Below the pieces are notes generated by a model. That model did not search any database and was not told the DNA's origin. It saw only the letters and a program-made list of their open reading frames with translations. This document shows, one piece after another, positions 23,712-31,705 of a stretch of DNA of 36,576 bases (position 1 is its first letter; each line of letters begins with the position of its first letter). The position numbers and the translations under genes are program-made. This DNA is from Ruminococcus sp. (lineage in GTDB: Bacteria > Bacillota > Clostridia > Oscillospirales > Acutalibacteraceae), in assembly GCA_017481885.1 (NCBI GenBank), contig JAFUOM010000105.1, positions 1 through 36,576 on the forward strand, given 5' to 3'.

Positions 23712-24590
23712 CTAAATCTTCCTGATTTCTGAAATCTGCGGAAGCTCGTGGTAAATCTTTACGTACTCACTAGGAGCACAGCCGTACACACTCTTGAATA
23801 CCGCAATAAACGACTTAACGCTTGGGAAACCATTGGTGAGTGCTGCGTGTGTTTCGCTGTCGTTGTTGTTTTGAATATCAAGCAATGCGTTTTCAAGACG
23901 AACAAGGTTCAAGTAATTCTTGAAAGTCTTTCGTGTGCTCTGTCTGAAATAACGTGAAAAATAAGTAGGAGTAAGTCCGACGTAAGAAGAAATATCATCC
24001 AGACTGATTTTCTCCTTGTAGTTTTCCTTGATGAAATCAATCGCTTTTTTAGCATATTCAAGGTCATCAGACGGCTCGTGAGCGGAAATATTTTCTTTCT
24101 TGACTCTGCACTTTGTGAACAGAATCATCATAATCTGCATCATAGCACAAGAAATCTTGAGCTGAGCAAACTCGCCGTTGTTCTCCATTTCAGCAACAAT
24201 CGCTTTCAAAAGCTGAGCGATACGAGCTTTAGCCTGTTCATTCTTATCAACATCAAGGGTGTAGCTCTCAAAGTCAGGGAAATATGCCTTGATGTAGTTG
24301 TAAGAAAACAGCACAACAAGGTACTTGACCTTTTCGTCAGGGGTTTTGCCACAAGTCTGGTGTACATCCTCAGAATTGACAACAACATACTCACCGTCAG
24401 AGATATCGTGGTCAACGTTATTCTGCATTGTCCACATTCTGCCACTGATTATGTAGTCAATTTCCAGATTCTTGTGCCAATGTTTATTTGTAAAACACTC
24501 GCAACCCGGCTTTTCGTAAAGCATAACCTTACCGGGAAGGTTATTATCAGCAGTAACAATTTCGTATTTACATCTGTAACCGTTTGACAT
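23712..24590 (-). CDS. AraC-family transcriptional regulator
   Basis: A 292-residue DNA-binding regulator. The N-terminal half looks like a cupin sensing domain (HWHKNLEIDYIISG, DGEYVVVNSEDVH); the C-terminal part (about 185-285) has two helix-turn-helix units with the family marks ISLDDISSYVGLTPTYFSRY and GFPSVKSFIAVFKSVYGCAP. Such proteins usually sense a sugar or surface signal and activate nearby or remote transport and catabolic genes. No sugar operon is beside it, so the target is unknown; the divergent metallo-beta-lactamase gene is the nearest candidate. The ATG at 24588-24590 has GAGGTGA upstream, after a leader of about 125 bases. Confidence 0.92.
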   Translation of the reverse strand: MSNGYRCKYEIVTADNNLPGKVMLYEKPGCECFTNKHWHKNLEIDYIISGRMWTMQNNVDHDISDGEYVVVNSEDVHQTCGKTPDEKVKYLVVLFSYNYIKAYFPDFESYTLDVDKNEQAKARIAQLLKAIVAEMENNGEFAQLKISCAMMQIMMILFTKCRVKKENISAHEPSDDLEYAKKAIDFIKENYKEKISLDDISSYVGLTPTYFSRYFRQSTRKTFKNYLNLVRLENALLDIQNNNDSETHAALTNGFPSVKSFIAVFKSVYGCAPSEYVKIYHELPQISEIRKI

Positions 24591-24676
24591 ATTATCACCT
24601 CGTTATACACGTTACAATAAAATCCTGAAAAATATTCATATACGTCATAACCGTTTATGTTTCAATGTTCAGTAAT

Positions 24677-24716
24677 ACGGCACCAAACCGCATAAAAAGG
24701 TCTTTTTCCATGCCGT
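24677..24716 (-). promoter_or_regulatory. Leader hairpin of the AraC-family gene
   Basis: ACGGCA (24677-24682) pairs with TGCCGT (24711-24716), and inside it AAAAAG pairs with CTTTTT. It lies at the very start of the predicted araC-type transcript and may be an mRNA-stabilising 5' hairpin. No attenuator logic is evident. Confidence 0.4.
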
Positions 24717-24722
24717 GAGATA

Positions 24723-24751
24723 AGTATAGCACATTTTTATGATATTTGCAA
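24723..24751 (-). promoter_or_regulatory. Promoter of the AraC-family gene
   Basis: On the minus strand TTGCAA (24746-24751), a 17-base spacer and TATACT (24723-24728), with TG before it. Confidence 0.7.
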
Positions 24752-24773
24752 ATTTTATCCTAAAAAACTTTTA

Positions 24774-24802
24774 TTGAAATGATTTTTACTTTGGTGTATA
24801 TT
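24774..24802 (+). promoter_or_regulatory. Promoter of the metallo-beta-lactamase lipoprotein gene
   Basis: TTGAAA (24774-24779), a 17-base spacer and TATATT (24797-24802). It is divergent from the AraC-type promoter, 22 bases away, so one regulator could affect both. Confidence 0.65.
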
Positions 24803-24830
24803 AGTATACATATAACAAAGAGGTGAAATA

Positions 24831-25865
24831 ATGAAAAAAACTCTTGTAACTCTTATGTGTACACTTCTTGCGTTTTTACTGTGCTCGTGCTCATATATTC
24901 CTTTAGAAGTGCCGACACCTGATTACAACGGCGAGCTTATAGTACATTTCATTGACGTTGGACAAGGTGACAGCATCCTGCTTGAATCACAAAACGAATT
25001 TATGCTTATCGATGCCGGTGAAGCCGAATACGGCAGTACAGTGTGTAGGTATCTTGAAAACAACGATGTAAAAACACTCAGCTACGTTGTTGCAACACAT
25101 CCGCACTCAGACCATTGCGGAGGACTAACAGAAGTAATAAACAGCTTTGAATGTGAAAATTTCATAACCGTTGAAACCGACCAGCAAACAAAAACCTGGC
25201 TCAATGTTCTTTACGCTGTCAAGAACAACAATGTAAACTACATTGACGCAAAGGTTGGCACTACATACACTCTGGGAAATTCATCGTTTCAGATAATGGG
25301 TCCTCACAGCAATTATTACGAGGATTACAACAACTACTCGGTAGTGATCAAAGCCACCTGCGGTAAAAACACTTTTTTGTTCACAGGTGATGCCGAAATT
25401 CTATCGGAAAACGAAATGCTCGACTACACTCTCGACCTTTCTTCCGATGTGCTCAAAGTGGGTCATCATGGTTCTTCCACCTCAAGCTCTTATAAGTTTT
25501 TAAGTGCAGTGTCACCACAATATGCCGTCATTTCCTGTGCTGAGCATAATGACTACGGACATCCTCACAATGAAGTTGTCAGCAGGCTTAACAATATGGG
25601 AATCTCAACATATCGCACCGACAAACACGGCACAGTTGTTGCAACAAGTGATGGTAATAACATAGAGTTTTACTGCGATAATTCACACATACCTCCAATT
25701 GACCCTAAAACGCTGTCGTACCTCGGCAACAAAAACAGCAAAAAATTCCACTTAAGCACCTGTAGTGGTGCAATGGATATAAATAAATACAATCTGGTCA
25801 GATTCAGCTCTCGTGAAGAAGCCTTGAGTAAAGGCTACTCACCGTGCAAAGCCTGCAATCCTTAA
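24831..25865 (+). CDS. ComEC-like metallo-beta-lactamase lipoprotein
   Basis: A 344-residue exported protein. Lipoprotein signal with lipobox LCSC (Cys20); metallo-beta-lactamase domain about 35-285 of the type found at the C terminus of the DNA-uptake protein ComEC: HFIDVGQGDSILLE, LIDAGE, the metal site THPHSDHCGG (His90, His92, Asp94, His95), LFTGDAE, LKVGHHGSS and GHPHNEV. A small C-terminal domain (about 294-344) with FHLSTC, SSREEALSKGY and PCKAC resembles Cys-rich Ada-like zinc modules often joined to secreted nucleases. A surface nuclease or phosphodiesterase is the best guess. The ATG at 24831 has GAGG 8 bases upstream. The methyltransferase gene follows after 4 bases. Confidence 0.88.
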   Translation: MKKTLVTLMCTLLAFLLCSCSYIPLEVPTPDYNGELIVHFIDVGQGDSILLESQNEFMLIDAGEAEYGSTVCRYLENNDVKTLSYVVATHPHSDHCGGLTEVINSFECENFITVETDQQTKTWLNVLYAVKNNNVNYIDAKVGTTYTLGNSSFQIMGPHSNYYEDYNNYSVVIKATCGKNTFLFTGDAEILSENEMLDYTLDLSSDVLKVGHHGSSTSSSYKFLSAVSPQYAVISCAEHNDYGHPHNEVVSRLNNMGISTYRTDKHGTVVATSDGNNIEFYCDNSHIPPIDPKTLSYLGNKNSKKFHLSTCSGAMDINKYNLVRFSSREEALSKGYSPCKACNP

Positions 25866-25869
25866 ACTT

Positions 25870-26919
25870 ATGATTAACAACAACATCTGCGTCTGGGACG
25901 CACTGAAAAACACAGACAAGCCCATCATACTCTACGGTATGGGAAACGGTGCCGACAAGGTGCTCAACGAATTTGAAAAACGAAATATAAAATGCAGTGG
26001 CGTTATGGCAAGCGACGACTTTGTGCGCTACCAAAATTTCAGGGGGTTCACTGTAAAAAAGATGAGCGATTATGAAGAAGAATTCTCTGACTTTATTGTC
26101 GCTTTATGCTTTGCATCTTCCCTGCCTGACGTTATGGAGCACATCCGATATGTAGCATCACAGCACACTCTTTTGGTGCCAAACGTTCCTGTTTACGGTG
26201 ATGAAGTAATTGACGACGACTTCATTTGTAAGTACAAAAATGACATAAAAAAAGCCTACTCTCTCCTCTTTGACGAAAAATCAAAAAAGGTTTTTGAAAA
26301 CACATTAAACTTTCTTTACAGTGGAAAACTCAACTACCTTTTTGAAATCGACAGCGACAAAGATGAGGTTTTTACTGACATACTTAAACTCACCGATAAC
26401 GAAAGCTACCTTGACCTTGGAGCGTATAGAGGCGACACGGTTGATGAATTTCTGAGCTATGTCAGCGACTACGAAAAAATCGTTGCCGTTGAACCAAATC
26501 AGAAAAACCATCAAAAAATGGTGGAACACTGCGAAAAACTCAAAAATTTCACCGCAGTAAATGCAGGTATCTCAGACAAAGAGGGCACTATGCTCGTTTC
26601 AAAAGGTGGCGGCAGACAGTCGGTTGTCGGCGATAAAAAGGGTATTGAAACTTTGGTCACAACTGTAGACAAGCTTCTTTTAACCCACACGGTTTTCACC
26701 TACATTAAAGCCGACATCGAGGGTATGGAACACAGTATGCTCAAAGCTTGTGCAAACGCACTTTCAAAAAAGCCTAAGCTTAACATCGCGGCATATCACA
26801 CAAACTCGGATTTCTTCACGCTTATCCTGAAAATCTACTCCCTCAACCCACTCTATAAAATCCACCTTAGAAAGCATCCGTACATCCCTTGCTGGGATTT
26901 AAACATCTATTGCGTATAA
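25870..26919 (+). CDS. FkbM-family methyltransferase
   Basis: A 349-residue cytoplasmic protein. The N-terminal part (about 1-110) has a nucleotide-binding-type start (IILYGMGNGADKVL) as seen in sugar-modifying or epimerase-like proteins. The C-terminal part (about 170-349) is an FkbM-type SAM methyltransferase: SYLDLGAYRGDTVDEF, IVAVEPNQKN, TTVDKLL, and KADIEGMEHSMLKA, and the end with the HLRKH segment. Members methylate hydroxyls of sugars and natural products, often on surface glycans. It starts 4 bases after the previous stop, with no clear ribosome site, so it is probably coupled to it. What links a secreted metallohydrolase to a methyltransferase is not evident. Confidence 0.85.
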   Translation: MINNNICVWDALKNTDKPIILYGMGNGADKVLNEFEKRNIKCSGVMASDDFVRYQNFRGFTVKKMSDYEEEFSDFIVALCFASSLPDVMEHIRYVASQHTLLVPNVPVYGDEVIDDDFICKYKNDIKKAYSLLFDEKSKKVFENTLNFLYSGKLNYLFEIDSDKDEVFTDILKLTDNESYLDLGAYRGDTVDEFLSYVSDYEKIVAVEPNQKNHQKMVEHCEKLKNFTAVNAGISDKEGTMLVSKGGGRQSVVGDKKGIETLVTTVDKLLLTHTVFTYIKADIEGMEHSMLKACANALSKKPKLNIAAYHTNSDFFTLILKIYSLNPLYKIHLRKHPYIPCWDLNIYCV

Positions 26920-26929
26920 CACAAACAAA

Positions 26930-26966
26930 AAGCACCAATCAAAGCTTAAAACTTTGCTTGGTGCTT
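26930..26966. terminator. Bidirectional terminator
   Basis: A 15-bp stem with one mismatch, 26930-26944 with 26952-26966, around a 7-base loop. Its right edge overlaps the stop codon of the convergent DUF2752 gene; the ACAAAAA on the left gives a U run on the minus strand. Confidence 0.8.
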
Positions 26967-27366
26967 ACTTTGTCAGCATCGTAATATTAACATAAACGCA
27001 GTATACGAGCAGGCATACAATCGCAGAGCAAACAATTATATTCTGCCAAAGGCACAAGTCCTTGTTGCCTGTCTTTACATAATCAATGCCCATTTTTGTA
27101 AAGCATACTGCAAGTGGTATCAGATAACAGAACAAAACAGGTTGAGCGTTAAACGCCGCTTTAAAATCAAGTTGCAGCAAAGCTACCGCAAGCCTTGACG
27201 TACCGCATCCGGGACAACACAGCCCTGTTACAAACCTGAAAGGACACGGCAAACCTATGTCAAAAATCCTGACAACAGCGTAATAAAGCAAACCGACCGA
27301 GATTGTCACAACAATCCCGGTCAAAAGTTTACGTAACCTGTTTTTCTGATTATAATTAACCCTCAA
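26965..27366 (-). CDS. DUF2752-family small membrane protein
   Basis: A 133-residue membrane protein with three hydrophobic segments and the DUF2752 core CPGCGTSR followed by a short amphipathic stretch (LDFKAAFNAQP). Its function is not known. No ATG fits the N terminus; the earliest start is a TTG at 27364-27366 that lies within the last codons of the upstream gene, so the two overlap by about 11 bases and are probably coupled. A second TTG 14 codons later is also possible. It forms a two-gene operon with the DUF4234 protein. Confidence 0.78.
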   Translation of the reverse strand: MRVNYNQKNRLRKLLTGIVVTISVGLLYYAVVRIFDIGLPCPFRFVTGLCCPGCGTSRLAVALLQLDFKAAFNAQPVLFCYLIPLAVCFTKMGIDYVKTGNKDLCLWQNIIVCSAIVCLLVYCVYVNITMLTK

Positions 27367-27697
27367 CTGTCTTGTTGATAGTATCCTGCATTAAGCAGTA
27401 GTTAACGATACCAAGACCAAAGAGACCTAAAACAAGGTAGATGATTGGAGAGTTGCTTGAAGACTCACCCTTGTTTGTCTTAATTGTGTCAACGTTCTCA
27501 CCCATCTTGTAGTACCAGAACCAGCCGTAGATACCACAAGTGATAAGTGTGAGTAAGAATACCATACCGCCTGATGTAGCACCCTGCTTGTTAGCAAGAG
27601 CGTTGAGTTCGTCGTTGAGCTTAATCATCCAGATGATACCGTAGATACCACATGTAACGATTGAAAGTAAAATAGCTACAACAATATTTCTTTTCAT
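27356..27697 (-). CDS. DUF4234-family small membrane protein
   Basis: A 113-residue membrane protein with two related hairpin-like helices, each carrying the segment TCGIYG (VTCGIYGIIWMIKL and ITCGIYGWFWYYKM), then a third helix at about 80-100. This internal repeat and the TCGIYG motif mark DUF4234, of unknown function. The ATG at 27695-27697 is preceded by AAGGGGG about 9 bases upstream; an alternative start 13 codons earlier overlaps that site. It has its own consensus promoter and shares a message with the DUF2752 gene. Confidence 0.82.
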   Translation of the reverse strand: MKRNIVVAILLSIVTCGIYGIIWMIKLNDELNALANKQGATSGGMVFLLTLITCGIYGWFWYYKMGENVDTIKTNKGESSSNSPIIYLVLGLFGLGIVNYCLMQDTINKTVEG

Positions 27698-27720
27698 TAT
27701 AAAATACCCCCTTAAAGTAT

Positions 27721-27756
27721 TGACGTCATTATACACTATATATAGTATGCTGTCAA
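27721..27756 (-). promoter_or_regulatory. Consensus promoter with two palindromes
   Basis: On the minus strand TTGACA (27751-27756), a 17-base spacer and TATAAT (27728-27733), a perfect promoter for the DUF4234-DUF2752 pair. The spacer contains the 12-bp perfect palindrome ACTATATATAGT (27735-27746), and TGACGTCA (27721-27728) lies just past the -10. Both are placed as repressor sites would be. Confidence 0.85.
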
Positions 27757-27775
27757 CAAGATTAGTACCAATTTA

Positions 27776-28675
27776 TCAACCATCACAAATTTTGTCCTCG
27801 TTTTTTGGAATATTTATCAATACAACAGAGAGGATAACTAACACTATGCCTATGTACCCAAACGGAAACTCAACTGCTTCATCAAACAAAACAGCACCCG
27901 TCACAGTTGCCACAACAGGTTCGATTGACGCAATTATCGAAGCTGTGCTAGATTTTATGTATTTTAGCGACAACGTATATGTAGCATAAGGCAAAACTGA
28001 CGACAACACCGCAAACAGCACACAAAACATTACGCTGCCCATATCTTCAAACATTACATTTACAACAGGCTTTACATCAATCAGCAAAAGCGACGCAATA
28101 CCCGAAAAAATGAAAGTGTAAAGTGTAATCGTCAGCGGACTGTATCCTCTGTTTAGTGCAAAGCGTGAGAATATCGAGTAAATCGCGTAGCACACGCCGG
28201 ACATCAAGCCATACACAACCGCAATCGTGTTAAAAGAGCCTGAGTCCCCTAGTACACCCGTCACAAACAAGCATCCCAAAAAAGCAAGCAAAAGCGATAC
28301 AATTTTAAGTGCAGTAAGCTTTTCCTTGAACAAAAACACGGAAAAAACCATAACAAATATCGGTGCTGTGTAAAGCAAAATAGATGCAACCGAAAGTGAG
28401 CTCAGTTCAATTGCCTTAAAATAACAGGCTGAGAAAACCGCAACACTCACAACTCCCGTACCGATAAAACACCATAAATCCTTAAGTTTAATTTTAAACA
28501 AACTTCGCTTGAACAAAAGAGCAAAAACGCAGAAAATCACAGCAGAAATCACCATTCTGACAGATACAATCTGCATAGACGAAAGTCCGCTTGACTGGAG
28601 CGACCGCACAAAGTAGCCAATCATTCCCCACAACGTTCCTGCGACAAGCGTCAGTAAAAATGCAAATCTTTTCAT
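27776..28675 (-). CDS. DMT/EamA-family transporter
   Basis: A 299-residue membrane protein with about ten transmembrane segments in two EamA repeats (AGTLWGMIGYFVRSLQ at the start; SSTASIIASIEPVVATVTGA in the second repeat). It belongs to the drug/metabolite transporter superfamily; the substrate is not evident. Its ATG comes one base after the asparaginase stop, with GGAAAG in the end of that gene as ribosome site, so the two are co-translated. That pairing makes an amino acid or its breakdown product a reasonable, unproven guess for what it moves. Confidence 0.88.
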   Translation of the reverse strand: MKRFAFLLTLVAGTLWGMIGYFVRSLQSSGLSSMQIVSVRMVISAVIFCVFALLFKRSLFKIKLKDLWCFIGTGVVSVAVFSACYFKAIELSSLSVASILLYTAPIFVMVFSVFLFKEKLTALKIVSLLLAFLGCLFVTGVLGDSGSFNTIAVVYGLMSGVCYAIYSIFSRFALNRGYSPLTITLYTFIFSGIASLLLIDVKPVVNVMFEDMGSVMFCVLFAVLSSVLPYATYTLSLKYIKSSTASIIASIEPVVATVTGAVLFDEAVEFPFGYIGIVLVILSVVLINIPKNEDKICDG

Positions 28676-28676
28676 A

Positions 28677-29603
28677 TTAACTTTCCAGCATCAGCTTCAT
28701 ATATGCACACGCAGGTGCCATATCATAAAGAAGCTTAACTCCTTTATCCATAATACTGCTCATTGAATAATAGTTGTCTTTGCCTGTTTTAAGACCACAA
28801 ATATACAGCGGTACGTTATCTTTTCTGCACTTTTCAATCAGCGTTGTGATGCAGTTGTTACTATTCCCTACCGCACAAACAGAACCTGCGTGATATGTGC
28901 GGTGAAGCACAGCATCTGCCCCTTTAACGTCAAGTCTGCTGTAATCCAAATCAGGGTATGGCATAACCTGCATAATTCTTTTATCGAAGTTTAAATTCGC
29001 TTTTTCAACATCAACACTATAAAGTGAGTTGCTCTCTTTATTCTTCACAATACTGCCGTTTTCAAAAACAGCATAAGCTCCACCCAAGGAGTAAAAATCA
29101 TCACTGAGCGTATCACTTTCAAAAAGCTCAACACCGTTGTGGATGTACACCTTGTTGTCACCATTGCGATACGGCACAAAAACTCCACACATACCATTTT
29201 TGATAATCTCAACAGCAACGCAGAAATTGTCCATCCCGTTTGATTTTTCATCCTGCAGGGATTTGTCAGCCGCAACAACGCACACAGGTTTGTTGATATT
29301 TGAAAACAGAATTCCAAGCAGAGCCGATGTATACGCAAGCGTATCTGACCCGTGAGTCACAATAACACCATCGTAAAGGCTCGTATCAATATTTTTAAAC
29401 GCTTCAACTATAGCTTTGTAGTCAGTCAGCTGTACATTTTCGCTCAGAATATTAACAGGCGACACAACCTCAAACTCAGTGTCTTTGTCAATCTCCTTGT
29501 ACTTTTTGAGCACCAGAAGTTTGCCCTGCGGTGTAACATCAATCACACCATCATCAATGATACTTGCGATAGTTCCGCCTGTAGTAAAAAGTAAAATCTT
29601 CAT
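28677..29603 (-). CDS. L-asparaginase
   Basis: Hydrolyses asparagine to aspartate and ammonia. The 308-residue cytoplasmic protein (no signal peptide) has both family signatures: FTTGGTIAS (6-14) with the nucleophile Thr, and VTHGSDTLAYTS (82-93). In the second, the usual THGTDT is THGSDT, a conservative Thr to Ser change at a catalytic residue. The region of the third catalytic residue (a Lys in E. coli) also differs (AADKSLQDEKSNG). The active site is mostly kept but altered, so activity on Asn versus Gln is uncertain. The transporter gene follows at once. The ribosome site is weak (GGTGA). Confidence 0.87.
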   Translation of the reverse strand: MKILLFTTGGTIASIIDDGVIDVTPQGKLLVLKKYKEIDKDTEFEVVSPVNILSENVQLTDYKAIVEAFKNIDTSLYDGVIVTHGSDTLAYTSALLGILFSNINKPVCVVAADKSLQDEKSNGMDNFCVAVEIIKNGMCGVFVPYRNGDNKVYIHNGVELFESDTLSDDFYSLGGAYAVFENGSIVKNKESNSLYSVDVEKANLNFDKRIMQVMPYPDLDYSRLDVKGADAVLHRTYHAGSVCAVGNSNNCITTLIEKCRKDNVPLYICGLKTGKDNYYSMSSIMDKGVKLLYDMAPACAYMKLMLES

Positions 29604-29618
29604 AAAATCACCGCTATT

Positions 29619-29647
29619 AGTTTACCACAACAAAGTGCGTATTACAA
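29619..29647 (-). promoter_or_regulatory. Promoter of the asparaginase operon
   Basis: On the minus strand TTGTAA (29642-29647), a 17-base spacer and TAAACT (29619-29624) preceded by TGG. Confidence 0.5.
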
Positions 29648-29663
29648 CAAAAGATAAAACAAA

Positions 29664-29691
29664 AAAGCAGAGAGCGTACACTCTCTGCTTT
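29664..29691 (-). terminator. Terminator of the transketolase operon
   Basis: AAAGCAGAGAG (29664-29674) pairs perfectly with CTCTCTGCTTT (29681-29691) around six bases; on the minus strand the stem is followed by TTTGTTTT. Confidence 0.9.
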
Positions 29692-29709
29692 AATATTAAA
29701 TGTATGAAA

Positions 29710-30657
29710 TTACTTCTTTGCGAGCTCTTTCTTGATAACCTTCTCAATGCTAGGAGCTGTGAAACCAAAGATTTCAAGAAGCTGATTAGCAGGACCTGAG
29801 TAACCGAAGCAATCGTTAACACCAATTCTTCTTACAGGAACTGGGCACTCAGAAGATGTAACCTCACAAACAGCATCAGCAAGACCGCCGATAACGTTGT
29901 GCTCTTCAACTGTGATGATTCTGCCTGTTTCCTTAGCAGCCTTAATGATGATATCACGGTCGATAGGCTTGATTGTGTGGATGTTGATAAGACGAACAGA
30001 AATGCCCTCTTTCTCAAGATTCTCAACAGCCTTCTTTGTCTCGTTTACAGGAAGACCTGTAGCGATAACAGTGATGTCATTACCTTCGTGTAAAGTGATA
30101 CCCTTACCAAGCTCAAAGCTGTAGTTGTCAGGATCGTTGAATGATGGAATAGCAAGTCTGCCAAGACGGATGTAAACAGGGCCCTGGTGCTCAATAGCAG
30201 CCTTAGTAGCCGCAATCATCTCGTAATGGTCAGCAGGATTTAAGATTGTCATGCCAGGGATAGTACGCATAATACCGATATCCTCTAAGCACTGGTGAGT
30301 AGCACCGTCTTCACCTGTTGAAATACCTGCGTGTGAGCCTGCAATTTTAACGTTAAGCTCAGGATAAGCAACAGAGTTTCTGATCTGCTCAAAAGCTCTG
30401 CCTGTAGCAAACATAGCAAAAGAAGCAGCAACAGGAATTTTACCGCAAGAAGCAAGACCTGCCGCAACACCAATCATATTGCCCTCGGCGATACCGCAGT
30501 TACGGAATCTCTCAGGGAAACTCTTTTCGAAAATAGAAGTCTTTGTAGCTGCAGCAAGGTCAGCGTCAAGAACAACGATGTTTTCGTTAGTTTTAGCGAG
30601 CTCACACAAAGCCTCGCCAAAGCTCTCTCTTGTAGCCTTAGTAACAATCTGTGCCAT
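29710..30657 (-). CDS. Transketolase, C-terminal subunit
   Basis: The pyrimidine-binding and C-terminal half of a two-subunit transketolase, which moves two-carbon units between sugar phosphates in the pentose phosphate pathway. The 315 residues hold the segment GIAEGNMIGVAAGLA with the Glu that activates thiamine diphosphate, GISTGEDGATHQCLEDI, and a C-terminal domain with EEHNVIGGLADAV. The usual AEQN is AEGN here. It begins 3 bases after the N-terminal subunit stop, with GGAGGGT as ribosome site. The split form is common in Clostridia, and the two subunits would act as one enzyme. Confidence 0.94.
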   Translation of the reverse strand: MAQIVTKATRESFGEALCELAKTNENIVVLDADLAAATKTSIFEKSFPERFRNCGIAEGNMIGVAAGLASCGKIPVAASFAMFATGRAFEQIRNSVAYPELNVKIAGSHAGISTGEDGATHQCLEDIGIMRTIPGMTILNPADHYEMIAATKAAIEHQGPVYIRLGRLAIPSFNDPDNYSFELGKGITLHEGNDITVIATGLPVNETKKAVENLEKEGISVRLINIHTIKPIDRDIIIKAAKETGRIITVEEHNVIGGLADAVCEVTSSECPVPVRRIGVNDCFGYSGPANQLLEIFGFTAPSIEKVIKKELAKK

Positions 30658-30660
30658 AGC

Positions 30661-31503
30661 TTAACCCTCCAATTCCTTAATCTGAGCGTCGAGCTCACTC
30701 AATGCGATTTCGAATTCCTCAGCGTTAGTAGCCTTGCCGTGCCAACCAACCTGATTCTCCATAAATGATACGCCCTTGCCCTTAACAGTCTTTGCGATAA
30801 TAGCAGTAGGCACACCCTTTGTGTTTTTCGCAGTATTTAAAGCCTCTTCGATCTGGTCGAAGTCGTGGCCGTCGATTTTAAGAACATTGAAACCAAAACT
30901 CTCAAATTTCTTATCGAGTGGTTCAACACCGCCAACCTGAGCAGTTGAGCCGTCAATCTGCAAGCCGTTGCAGTCAACAAAAACTACGAGGTTGTCAAGG
31001 CCCTTGTGAGCCGCAAACATAGCAGCTTCCCAAACTTCGCCTTCTTCACACTCGCCGTCGCCGAGTACTGTGTACACTCTGAAATCTTTATTGTCAATCT
31101 TAGCACAAAGAGCCATACCGCAAGCAGCAGAGATGCCCTGACCCAGTGAGCCTGTGCTCATATCGATACCCGGTGTACCTTTCATATCAGGGTGTCCCTG
31201 AAGCATAGCACCAACGTGTCTTAACTTCTCAAGCTCCTCCATAGGGAAGAAACCCTTCAAAGCAAGTACAGCGTAAAGGCTAGGACAGCAGTGTCCCTTA
31301 GAAAGCACAAAACGGTCTCTGTCAGCCCAGTTTGGATTGCTTGGATCAACATTCATCTCTTTAAAGTAAAGATAAGTAAAGATATCAGCAGCAGATAAAG
31401 AACCGCCCGGATGACCTGATTTTGCGTGGAAGGTACCTACAATAGCACCTCTTCTTGCTTTTGCAGCAAGAATTTTCAGCTGATTTGTGTCAGTAGAATT
31501 CAT
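30661..31503 (-). CDS. Transketolase, N-terminal subunit
   Basis: The thiamine-diphosphate-binding half of the split transketolase. The 280 residues include HAKSGHPGGSLSAADI, RFVLSKGH, GSLGQGIS, and the cofactor and metal motif GDGECEEGEVWEA followed by DCNGLQIDG. The start is one of two adjacent ATGs; I prefer the second (31501-31503) because it stands 7 bases from GGAGG, the first only 4. In a gut anaerobe without oxidative pentose steps this enzyme supplies pentose phosphates and erythrose 4-phosphate from glycolysis. Confidence 0.94.
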   Translation of the reverse strand: MNSTDTNQLKILAAKARRGAIVGTFHAKSGHPGGSLSAADIFTYLYFKEMNVDPSNPNWADRDRFVLSKGHCCPSLYAVLALKGFFPMEELEKLRHVGAMLQGHPDMKGTPGIDMSTGSLGQGISAACGMALCAKIDNKDFRVYTVLGDGECEEGEVWEAAMFAAHKGLDNLVVFVDCNGLQIDGSTAQVGGVEPLDKKFESFGFNVLKIDGHDFDQIEEALNTAKNTKGVPTAIIAKTVKGKGVSFMENQVGWHGKATNAEEFEIALSELDAQIKELEG

Positions 31504-31705
31504 CATTTGACCTCCTCAAAAGATTACATTACATAATTCATTGCTATTCTAACATACAAAATACGACGTATTTTTCATTTAAGAAAAAAACACTTTTTTT
31601 ATTGTAAAATTTACACCTATTTTTCTGTGCTTTTTCGTCGATAACAACCATAGCTGATTAGTTGCAAACTGCAAACAATAAAAGCGTAGGACAACTTCAA
31701 CTCAA

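Noticed and set aside
28677-29603. A link between asparaginase and the Asn-tRNA operon
   Set aside because: They lie 20 kb apart in separate operons with no shared regulatory signal visible.
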